NCBI GenBank assembly: GCA_023079485.1
Contig: CM041083.1
Location: forward strand, 107,758,054 to 107,822,053
DNA: 64,000 nucleotides
Source: Archilochus colubris
Taxonomy: Eukaryota; Chordata; Aves; Apodiformes; Trochilidae
Direction: 5' to 3'
Shown here one piece after another: positions 11,881 through 22,300 of the stretch. The notes under the pieces are model-generated. The model ran no database searches. It was given only the letters and a program-made list of their open reading frames with translations, and was not told where the DNA came from. A program made the translations under genes and the position numbers. How positions within the stretch are numbered: the first letter of the stretch is position 1; the number at the start of each line of letters is the position of its first letter.

Positions 11881-14800
11881 GTATTGCACAACTTCAAGGA
11901 GGTCATTGTAGGGTTTGCCCTGAGAGAGGCCTAGAAGTGCGTAGAGCAAAACTGGTGAAGCCACTACAGGGTGGTTTATGCTCCCTTGTTAAAAAAAAAA
12001 ACACTTCAACATTTTATAACAAGGTCCTGTTTGTAGCTCTGCTGTTTCTTTGTTGAGAAGTCCAGGCAAATTCCCAACTGCTCAGTTCTACTGAAGGCCA
12101 GGGGAAAGCTTTTGCTCCCAGTGGCCAGCTCACTGTCCTCCCTTTGGTCCCACTGTATGCTCCCACATTAAACAGTCCATGTGGGAAGTTTCAGCAGGAA
12201 GCTGAACATGTTCCAAATTAATATGGTTTTCCTTACTATTCTCCTAGCCAGTCTTGGTTAAATCTTTCATTGACCAGCTACCTTTTAATGGCTGACATCA
12301 AGGTTTTCCATAAAAGTGAGAACTTGGTGGTTAAACCCAAGAGGAGTTTCCCCACACTGGTGACACTCTCTGTTCTTAGAGTGTTTATTGCCATCTCAAC
12401 AGGTAGATACTCACCCTAGAATGGAGAACCTATGGTGGTGTTGATTTAAATTATTAGAATTACTTATGAAGTCTTACACTCATAGACACCAAACATACAG
12501 CCCATAAATCATATTTACTCTCATGCAACAGCCACACAACACACAGAGCCATGAACTTCACTGCTCAGGAAAAGTGGAGCACGTTTTATTATCATCACAA
12601 CCATTTTAGTCATATAATGGGATTTGATTACTCCTAAGCATATTATAAATACAGCCAGCTGCAAGACCCAGTCTCAGAGCTGCTCCATGGAGCTTGCAGT
12701 TTTCCCTTTGGCTCACAGTAGGAAAGAAGGGCCATCAGCAAGTCTGAACCCTGAATTCCTTGGAGTCTGAATGTATTTGTGTCTACAGTTGCAACTGTGC
12801 TCCTGAGCTTGCTATACATAAACAAGAGCTAGACATACATTTTGAATCTGGACTTGAGCTCTCCACAGGCACTCCTCTATTTGGACATAAGGTCTGGACC
12901 CAGCTTTGCAAAAAATGAACTTGAGACTCCAAAAGGAAGTGTCAGGGGGCTGTAGGCTTTTTACAGGGGGAGGTCCTGGATGAAGTATGAAGGCAAAAAG
13001 CAAGGGATGATGCAGTGCTGAATGATCTCTGGCATTTAGATGCTTTGCTGAGTGGGCTGGTGTTCCTTGCAGAGATCAAGGAGTGGGATAAAGGCCCTGT
13101 CCCTGCAGAGGGATGTGAGGACAGAGGAAGGAGGAAGGCATTAGTGTGCCCTGAGGATTGGCACTGCACAGAGATTATACAGTCAGGTGGGCAGAGGTCA
13201 ATGACCTCCTGCAAGTAGCTTTCAGGGGTGGAGGGAAAAGTGGCCCTCCCATGGACCTGGCCCCTGATTTGCCTCTCTGCATATAAACATATATATGAAT
13301 GTGTATGTATATGCAGACATATTAAAGGGGAAATCAAAATATGCCGTGTCAGCTTCTTGCAAAAAGATGTGTTAATCCACACATGAAAGTCTCCTGCCTG
13401 TTTAAGCAAAGCCATGGTGCCAATGGAACAACCCACTCCAAACAAAGAACCTCTAGCACCTCTTGAAAAATCACAGAAGCAGTCAAAGATACTCATGTCA
13501 TTATTTCCACACACAGATTCATTATTTTAATGGACCAATTGCTTTTGACTAATTGATTTCACGTATTTGAGGCACTATACATCTGGAATTATTCAGCACA
13601 TTACTGCTTATAATGCTGTGTTAGAATATTTGTTCCATTTGACTTCATCCTCTATGGTTATAAAGTCTTGGAAGATATTAAAATACACTTAACATTTGTA
13701 TGCGAGTGTTGCCATGTTTGGTTTATGCATATGAATGACAGCATGAAGAAGACATGACTGTAATATCAAACCAAAGAATGACTCAATACACAGAAATCAG
13801 GAGAATCCAAATTTAAGCCTACACTGTATTCTTAAGGTGTTGGTCTCCCTAGGATCCACACTTGGATCCTTCACATTTGTTCAGCCCTTGAGTTTGTGCC
13901 AGGATTCAGCTCACTGAAGTCAGCAAAACTTTGTTTGTAGAGTCAGGAACTTAACCAAATAACACTGCCACAGACTCACCCCATGACCATGTTACATCCT
14001 GTCCAGCTCATCTGTCAAAGAGGTTAAGGAAAATGGTGTTGGTTTAATAGACAATGATGTAAAAAGTTTATTTATGGAAGAATAGGAACAGGAAAATGTA
14101 AAAAACACAGATCATTTCTCCTATGGCAAGGGAGGATTAGTTTCTGCATATTTAAAGCTGAACAGAAAGGAAGGAAAAGGGTGTTTGCATTTGCTATAGA
14201 TTTTGTGCGGTGAATGAGGATGATGTCAGTGTATTTGTTTGGCAATGTGTATTGAGGGAAGACAGGTTGCTCACAATTTGCTGCTGGAATTGTTTGGATT
14301 CCCCAATATGTTTGCTCTGAGTGGCTCTTTGGAGGACAGAGAAAGCTGCCTGAGCTCCAGCCTCCATTACAAAGAGGGGAAATCCATAACTAGACAGGCA
14401 CTTCAAAAAATAGTGCCTTGGATTTGTCAGGAAAGCCAGCAGACAAGATGAGACAAAAGGCTGTCCATGGAAAATCCAGTGGCATTTTCACCATAGCATT
14501 CATTGTGACTATTGCATTTGAATCCAAAAGGCCAGCCAGCTAACTCACCTCCAAAATCAGTCTAAGTCAAAATGTTGTGTTATATATAGTTGTACAGTAA
14601 AGAAGGAAGATCTAGGAAGACATGTAGGAGGTGCAAGTTGTTATAGCTCCTTCAGCATTGATCAGCAGCCACTCAAAATGAGGATGTGCCAAAATGTCAA
14701 AGATTTAACTGTCTGTTGCCAGTATCATTTTGAATTCTTTGCACTATCAAAATTCACCCACTCATTCTGAAAGTTAACACATGGTAGAAGATTCTGTAAA

Positions 14801-15933
14801 AGGCCAAGGCTCAAGTGATAACTCTATCATAATTCTGACTGGTGTATTTTTGCTAACATTGCCATTTTGTATAGTCATGTAGTACAGGAATAATTTCTAC
14901 CATACAAGTGAGAATCTATTTAAAGCTGAAGCTGTTTTAAGGTGCACCAGGCTATCACTGGAGTGTCATCTGGGATGAAAATGTGTGACTGCTTTGCTTT
15001 CTGCGCTTTGAAGTTTTCAAGGGCAGGACACATGCCAGTAATTTCTGCTGTTTGCCATCTGACCCAAATGCAGCCAAGATAAACTTCCACCAAAAAAAGA
15101 GTGATCTTTGCTGCCTTTTGGAAGGTTTCTCTGATGATAGTATAGCCCTTTCAGTTTAACTAAGTCCTTAGATTGGTGGATACTGGCATGGTCTCCTTAG
15201 TATGACTGAAGTTATTCTGATGCAAATGTATATTGCTGCTGAATCATCTTCAGTAAGGACTGATTTATTGATAGTAAAATACACCTTTATGCCAGTTCAG
15301 CTACGACTGTGATAGGGAAAACAGTAATACAACTATTTTGGCAAAAAGCTCACTGCTCATCAAAACCTTATTACCAGAACAAGCAGCCAGCAACCAGTAA
15401 CCTTCAGCCTTTTTACAGCTGATGGGCAGTCTGGATGCGATCCAATGAAGTTCAGAAAAAGGAATTAATCCTTTTTTCTTGCTTCTATTTTGAAAGGCTT
15501 TTATTAATATGTGAATAAAAAGTTCAACAGTTGCCCTGTGTTGTATATCATGCACATTGCAAGCACCTCCTGTTTAAGTTTGTTGACTGTTCAGCCTTAT
15601 GCCTTTCTTTTTATAGTTCTCTTGGTAGCTTCCTTACTTCATTGGGCTTTTGAACTCTGAAATAAAAACTTGATTCTTGACTTCTCTGTCCTGCCTTTGT
15701 TTTTAAAGCCCCTATTGAGGACATTAAATCAAGACCAGAACCAATAATATTCTGCTTTAGAAGCACAGAGTGACTATTTAAGGTGTTTGGAACCTCCATA
15801 TGATAATTTATCATAACATCATTCCAGTTCAAATGCTTAATTATAGCATGTTTTCAAATCCCATTCCAGAAGCTATATAAATACCTCAGCAACATCTAAA
15901 GACAGATTTAGCTGCCAATAGTTAAAACTATCT
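11881..15933. other. Non-coding stretch, nothing recognised
   Basis: A T/A-rich stretch with unique-looking sequence. An A-run lies near 11991-12001 and an imperfect TATATG-rich palindrome near 13279-13315. The 190-residue frame at 12942-13514 (minus) has a jumbled composition (Cys-, Ser- and His-rich) and no family resemblance, so I treat it as chance. Confidence 0.45.
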
Positions 15934-16266
15934 TTACACACAGGCTGGCCTTTGCTTTCTCTTCTGCTGAACAAGATTCTGCTTAAGCCTGTGTTTTGCC
16001 TTGAAGAGCCCATAAATGTTGGGTCCTTTCTTTGGCTGGTGTTTGCTGGGCTGGATATCTTTCTTTGTCAACATAGCCATGACTCTATCTTGCTGTTCCA
16101 AGGTGGCAGGACAAAGGTCCTCCAAGGCACATGAAGATGGAGATTGAAGATTTCCCCCATCCAATGATGTGTGCTTGGCTCTGTTCTCCTCACTGGGGGA
16201 AGAGCCTGGCTTCGGTTTCTCATCACTTCCAGATGATGTGCAGTGCCACCCACAAGAAGAGGGCAT
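15934..16266 (-). CDS. Candidate terminal exon(s) of an unrecognised gene
   Basis: I do not recognise the product. A minus-strand frame reads to a stop at 15934 and gives a hydrophilic, Lys/Gln-rich, apparently disordered tail. Visible pieces are SDEKPKPGSSPSEENR, LEQQDRVMAMLTKKD and IYGLFKAKHRLKQN. Taken alone, the frame starts at an ATG at 16266 and encodes 110 residues. Alternatively it may be spliced. An acceptor-like tttcttgtcctccag precedes a 34-nt block (16293-16326) that ends at a strong donor (cag/gtaggt), and an AG at 16226-16227 could accept it after a 67-nt intron. Joining the two keeps the frame open across the junction (SSSVTETNTV then SDEKPKP). No upstream exon or polyadenylation signal was confirmed, so a chance frame remains quite possible. 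Confidence 0.22.
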   Translation of the reverse strand: MPSSCGWHCTSSGSDEKPKPGSSPSEENRAKHTSLDGGNLQSPSSCALEDLCPATLEQQDRVMAMLTKKDIQPSKHQPKKGPNIYGLFKAKHRLKQNLVQQKRKQRPACV

Positions 16267-16292
16267 AGCACAGGGGAGGAAGACACACCTAC

Positions 16293-16326
16293 CTGACAGT
16301 GTTGGTCTCAGTCACAGAAGAAGAGA
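16293..16326 (-). other. Candidate 34-nt exon upstream of the 15934-16225 frame
   Basis: On the minus strand a pyrimidine-rich acceptor ending ctccag sits just before 16326, and a near-consensus donor cag/gtaggt sits at 16293. The phase is compatible with the downstream frame. The implied 67-nt intron is near the lower size limit for vertebrates. This is a hypothesis from splice motifs only. Confidence 0.15.
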
Positions 16327-16820
16327 CTGGAGGACAAGAAATACTTTCCCATTAACACACGCTTTACCCAAAACCCACAATGTCACAAGTACAAGAGGTG
16401 CAAGTTTCACTTGGAGTCTAAAAATGGTATTATGCTAGAAAAGATTTTTTTTAAGACTGAAGACTATTTAAGATTCACCATCTCAGTCAGCTGCTGGGCA
16501 GCATAGCCAAGAGGAATTATGGCCTCTGGGTAGGATGTACCCTATTTTTGTTGTGGAGTGTGTTTGATTTTGCTCCAGTATCTCTGTACTGCCCAGCCCT
16601 GAATGGCTGGATGCACTGACTGGCTGTGCTCAGGCTTGGGCAGCAATCCCTCCATCCCATCAGCAGTAATTTCAAGATGGTTTTGTCTAAAAATCAGTGT
16701 CACAGGGAGACACCTTGGTGTTCAAACAACGGTGACTACCAACCATCTCCCCTTTTGCTCTGGGAAAGGGAAAAAACTTCCCTGTTTTCTCTCTTTGGGT
16801 GAGGTTCCCATTACACTGGA
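16327..16820. other. Non-coding stretch
   Basis: Nothing recognised. The 136-residue plus-strand frame that begins at 16603 overlaps repeat copy A and has no family resemblance. Confidence 0.4.
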
Positions 16821-16929
16821 CTTGGTCTTTCTAGAACCAGCAGTGTCTTTAGAACACTCTGGATTTGAAATATATTTATTCTGCAAAGAGATTCATAAAA
16901 CTCATTGGAGGATAGCAAACAAGTCAACT
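16821..16929. repeat. Local duplication, copy A
   Basis: Bases 16821-16910 align without gaps to 17264-17353 at 71 of 90 positions (about 79 percent, counted by eye), with a constant offset of 443. The best shared block is gagattcataaaact (16888-16902). A further short match (gtcaact) follows after a 2-base indel. The unit is not tandem; about 350 bp separates the copies. It may be two copies of an unidentified old interspersed repeat or a local segmental duplication. Confidence 0.75.
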
Positions 16930-17263
16930 CAGAGCACTACAGTGGGGAAGCTTTCATGCTTTGTGCCCTCAAGACACGCGACCTCCTTTGGTCCTTTTCA
17001 GATGACCTCTTGAGACAGCCGAGTCTCTACCTCCACCTGGCCACTCCAGTCCTACTGAAAACCTTGAGTGCTAAAGGAAAAAATTTTGAACCCAGCTTCA
17101 TAGTTCTGTTGGACTTGCTTGTTTTCAATTTCTAGAGAACTGGAAAGCAACTTAAAATAGACATTAACATGTTTGATGAGTGGTATTTTTAAAACTCTGT
17201 ACTAGACCAGGGCAGAGCCATGAATATACATTGACAAATAGTAAATTCACTGAAAAATGTGGC

Positions 17264-17374
17264 CTTGGTCCTTCTGAAATCATCAGTGGCTTTAAAAATG
17301 TCTGTGCTTGAAATACATTTATTTTGGGAAGAGATTCATAAAACTGATTGGAAGTTGGGAAGTGGGAGTCAACT
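17264..17374. repeat. Local duplication, copy B
   Basis: The partner of 16821-16929, in the same orientation. Both copies carry cttggtc at the left and a ttgaaatayatttattytg-like core before the conserved gagattcataaaact. No coding potential is shared: the copies do not keep a common open frame. Confidence 0.75.
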
Positions 17375-19304
17375 TTCCTCAAGTAGAGGAAGGAAGAGAA
17401 CTAAATTTACCACATCCCAGTGAATCCTTCCAGCCTGAAATACTGAAAATAGGGACATTTCTTCTTTCAGTTTTAATATCCTTGCTTTCCTTCTTGTTTG
17501 CTTTTTTTTTGTTTGCTTTTTTTTTTTTTTTTTTTTTACAAGCCCAGAAAACATAATTTTGTCCAGGTTCAAGGCTTTATTTTGTGCAGAAAATAGCACC
17601 TTCTTTTGGTTTTGATTTTTTTTCCCCTAGAAGAAATTAATTTTAAATCTTTCATAAGTTGGTTCACTCCAGAGGGATTCTGAACCGATTTGTTTTGTTG
17701 GGCTGATGTACTGAAAAATCAGTTTTATTTTCTTGGCCCCAAGCAGCACCCAGTAAGCTCTTCTGAAATGCTCTGTATCCTCTCTTGTCATTTAATGATG
17801 AATTTGAATAAATAAAAAGAGAAAAGAACATTTTTCTTTTTCGATTTTTTTCACACTTTAATTGCAAATCCTCTGCCTTTCACAGCTCTACCTATCCGTA
17901 GCTCATAATACTGTAGCTGCACGCCTCTGAAAAAGATAAGAATAACATTTAATGTACTGTGCAATGTTTTTCTGCAAAGGATAATATGAAATCCAAATCA
18001 CCACTACAATTAACCTATGTGTCTACCATGGAATTTTTATCACATGGCACTAATAAAGCAATGAGAAACCAAAGTGGCACCAATTATGGGAACAAATCAA
18101 AATTTCCATCATGCTTTACCATTAGTGGAACACTGAGGTTTTCAAGGCGACATACGTTAAGTGTGAAACCATTTATGGAATAAGTTTATGGAATTTACGG
18201 AATAAATCTGAGGTCAGTTAAATGCTTGCCCTTTTGATTCATTAATCTAGTCTCAGAGATAGGAAACTCTGATTTCCAGGTGAAGTCAGGTGACCATGAG
18301 GACTGCAGAGCTGCCTAGCTTGGCTCCATAATTTAAAATCTTTAAAATGTTTTTGTCACCGAGGGTGATTTGGAGACACCCCCGGAACTCCATGGCTTGG
18401 GACGGGCTCTTCAGTGTCAACAGGGTGATGCAGGGCACCTCTCAACTCAGCTGGAGCCTGTTCAGACGTGCCACAAAACCTATATGCACTTACCCAACCT
18501 CTACTGGCAACAAAAAGAATAAGTAACAATTTAAAATTTAAAAATCCTGCCTATTGCTAGGAAAATGTCAAGCTGCTCTGCTTAAAACTTTGATGGCAGC
18601 TAAGGGGGTGATACTGAAATGTCATACCCACTTTGCACCAGCCCTGCAAACATTTTAAGGTAGGTTTCAAAGCTCAGTGCAAGGGCAGGTCCTACTAGTC
18701 AAGCGTGTTTACTCTGTAATATTCAAGATTCATTTACACACCTTTCTGCGAGTCTAATGCCAAGATTTTTTCCTAGTTGGACAACTTAGCAGGTGTGATG
18801 CTTTCTCTTGGGTTTGCTCTTGGTCTATTCTTTCTAGTAATTTGCTGTGATTTTTCTGGTAAATTGTGTTGCACTTGGCGGATGGAACACGTCATCCCAC
18901 AGCTTTTAGAAAACGAAATGTTTGTGCTGAATGAACAGCAGAACAAAGAGAAGAAATAACACTTGCTAGAAAATATGAATGTGTTGGAGTCAAGGATGAC
19001 ACCATCTCTTGGCCCTATTTTGACTGGCTTTTTTCCAAGACCACCCACTTTCAGTCCTTAGTCTGTGTTATTGGCCAGTAACCAGCAGACTTGCTTTAAA
19101 TTGTTTGCCCCTTTTGGTTCCCCAAACCTCCGCCTGACAAACAGCTTTAAAATTCCCATCAATAATTCTGCAGTTAACCATAACAGTGAAGGCAGGTTCC
19201 CTTTTTCACACGCATTAGCAGAGCTGGAAAGAGCACAGGTCCAAGGTTCAAGTGTCATGCATGTGTCCAAGGCCTATGCCAGCCTTGAAGGGAGGCATCC
19301 AGTT
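17375..19304. other. Non-coding stretch with T-tract and a possible conserved block
   Basis: T-runs at 17502-17510 and 17517-17537 interrupt the sequence. Between about 17880 and 18240 the sequence is AT-rich with low CpG and homeodomain-like words (taatgtact, attaatc), the texture typical of vertebrate conserved non-coding DNA; this is an impression only. A 60-codon hydrophobic frame at 18777-18959 is noted under rejected items. Confidence 0.4.
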
Positions 19305-19328
19305 TCAGGTGGCAGAAATGCCACCTGA
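19305..19328. repeat. Perfect 10-bp hairpin with GAAA loop
   Basis: tcaggtggca (19305-19314) pairs perfectly with tgccacctga (19319-19328) around the tetraloop gaaa, a GNRA-type loop if transcribed. There is no U-run after it and no surrounding RNA gene, so it is recorded only as a structural element. Confidence 0.7.
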
Positions 19329-22300
19329 TAAGCAGTAATTTTCCTTACGACTCTACCTCAATAAACAACTGCAAAATGGTTCTGTATAGTGGATAAAATC
19401 CAGGAAGGAACTTGGCAAAGCCCATGAAAAGAGCCATAAGATGTCCTTCATCACTGTAGGAGAGATTTCATGTAGCTGGGAGCCACGACCACCAGACATG
19501 GGAGCAAGATTCAGAGGGGCCATAGCCAGGGTCCCCAGGGCCCAGCTGCTACATGGTGGGGCAGGAAGACTGGGCAAGAAGTTAGATTTCAAAGTTCTGC
19601 ATTCAGTGCAGTTCAGGACTTCATCATTTGTGTTTTCCCTCCCACCCAAAACCACTCTCTCTCTTTCTCTCCATCGTGGTATCACTGCATCAACGTATGC
19701 TGGGGGACATTAGCATCCTCCTTAGCATATTGAGGTGACTTTGTTATGTACAGTCCCCTGATTGCAATTAAAAGTAATTTCTATTTCTGCTTAATCACAT
19801 TCAATACATGACCAGATAGGTAAAATCAAGATTCCAAATCCTACAGTGACTTTGAAATAACTCTTAAGGACCTTGACTGTGTGGGAGTTGCCAGCACTGA
19901 GACCTGTATAGGTACAGAAACACTGAAAATACAAACACAGACTTCAGGTATTGTCTAGAAGCTTTACTGCTGTTGTTGTATTAGTGTAATGTAACTATAT
20001 TCAGAGCACATATAACTTTGCAGATGTAGACCTCCTGAAGCTGCTGACTGAAAAGCAGATTTCTCATCCTGTTTGCCATTTATTGAAGGCTTTAAATTGT
20101 AGGCAGAAGAGATCTGGACCAAAGTTATTCAGTTTCAATGGGAAAAACAAAATCAACTTTTCTGCTGGATATTCACTTACTGAAAAGAGCATATACAACT
20201 TTAGACTACAATTACTGCAGAAATCCTTCCCCATCAGTCCAATCTCTCTTCTTCAGTCTTCTTACTTTTCTGTACTGGCAGTGACTAGAAGGAATTTGGT
20301 AAAGCTGCATATCTATCCATCTGGGAGTTTAAGTCTGAAAGACAGGAGGTGTTGTCATCTCCTTAGATCAGGTGCATGCAACACCTATCTACGAGCTGTG
20401 ACTTTATTTTTCATTCAGCCTGGATAACCACTAATAGCACACTGTTAAGGAAGCCTTTCTCATTAGTAGTGTGAGGAAATCATAAAGACACAGCTGGGTT
20501 CCAAATCACAGTTTTTATTGCTCAGGTATATAAACAAACACAGCTTAGCTCCATATGCTGCACCCAGCTCCCACCATGCCTTCCATGGTGGAAAACTGGG
20601 AAATGTGGCAGGGGGCCCCCAGGCTGCTCAGAGGGACATGTCCAGACACTGTATGGACCCCATATGTCAGACCCTGTGATGCAGGGCCATGCACAGGAGT
20701 CACTGGGGCTTGGCTTCCCCTTGGGTGTATCCAGACTGACTGTATCAGGGACCATCTCAGTCTGAAATTTCTGAAGCCTCTGGGTTGAATGGAGCTGGTT
20801 AGCCAGTATCGTGGAGCTCAAATTCAAACAAAGCAATGTTTAAGGCCTCTTGCAGGCTTACATTGAGAGAGGGTTGGTTTTAATGGAGCTATAGGACATA
20901 TTCTTAATATAGATATATTCTTAACATAGACTTGCATTTTACGTACATTTTCAAGTGGGTATGAATGCCCCAAGTCTGAAGGAAGAAGGAGAGGAGTAAT
21001 AGTATTGCAAAATATATTTAAAAAAAGAACAGAAACAAAACCAAGAAAAAAGCTGAGAAGGTGCGGTGGTGTTTCCACAGTGCAAGGACAATAATGCCTT
21101 AATCTCCTTAGAGGTGTTTCCAAGTGGACCACCAACAGAAACATCTTCTTCTGAGACTGTTGCCATCAGGCAAGTGCAGCCCCTGCCTGAGGAAGCCCTT
21201 GGCACTGCGCAGAAGACATGGACAGGGTGGTCCCACCAACTGATATAAAGACAGAAATACTCTACTGAAATGTTTGCTTGCTGGGACATGGAGACACACC
21301 CAGAGACCCCTGCCCCCTCCCCCCCAGGTTTAGGGGCAGCTGCTAGTGATGAATGCCTTCCCCAGATGAGGGGTGAGGCCCTCTCCTGCTCCTGGTGTCT
21401 GATTTTTATAACTTGCTAGATGCCCTCCAGGCTCTGTGAGACACTCTGTTCCCCCCAAAGCCATAAGACCACACTGTGGCAGAGATGGGAGATGTGTCTG
21501 CAGGGTTTTCCCACACCACTTTGCTGGATCTCCAGGTGTCCTTGGCTAGCCTGCCCCCAGGCAGCCACTTTCTGCTTCAGGGTTGCAATATTTTAAGCAA
21601 CCCAGATGACTTTCTTGCAGGCCTCCTTGCAGGTGAACAGAACCAAATACGGAAAGTATCTTTGAGGAAAGGAATAAAACTATGAGCAGCATTAACTCTA
21701 CAGTCATCTGCTGGCATTATGAGTTTTTTATATTAAAAAAACAAAAGAACAAAAAAATCCCACCCCATTAGGTTAGGAAGTGCCTTTTGGATAAACAGCA
21801 GCCTTCTACACACTTGCCTAGAATTATAGCAGAAAAAAATTTCTGATGCTTGTATTTTACCAGAGGTCAAGTTTTTACATAAAGGAGCAGAACAATGTGA
21901 CTGATACATATAGATGAGCAGCCCACATTCCCAATGTACAGCCCTCTGAGTGTGGGAAATTAATGACAACTCAGAACCCTGTTCCTCTCCAATTTCCTCT
22001 GTTAATGCACAATTAGGAGGAGGCCGCCTGTTTTCAATTAGGTCAGAGGAGAGGACCTGCCTTTTTTCTAAATGAATTGCCCATAATGCTTGCCAGGACT
22101 GGGCCTCCTCCTGCCTAGGCTGGTGTAAATCAGGGAAGGCAGCTGCAGCCTGCAGGATTACACCAAGGGAAAGCCAGGGCCAGCCTGCCCAAAGGTCTTA
22201 TCCCACCCTGGAAAAGCAACTGTGGATCAGTTGGGTCAGCTTTGTTCTCTTTTCTCCCAACTATTTTCTAGCGTTCCTTAGTTTGTAATGGGAACACATC

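Noticed and set aside
16603..17013. 136-residue plus-strand frame
   Set aside because: It runs through duplicated copy A. Copy B does not keep the frame, which argues against coding.
18777..18959. 60-residue frame with a hydrophobic segment (LSLGFALGLFFLVICC)
   Set aside because: It looks like a membrane anchor, but T-rich DNA often gives this. No signal, homologue or transcript evidence.
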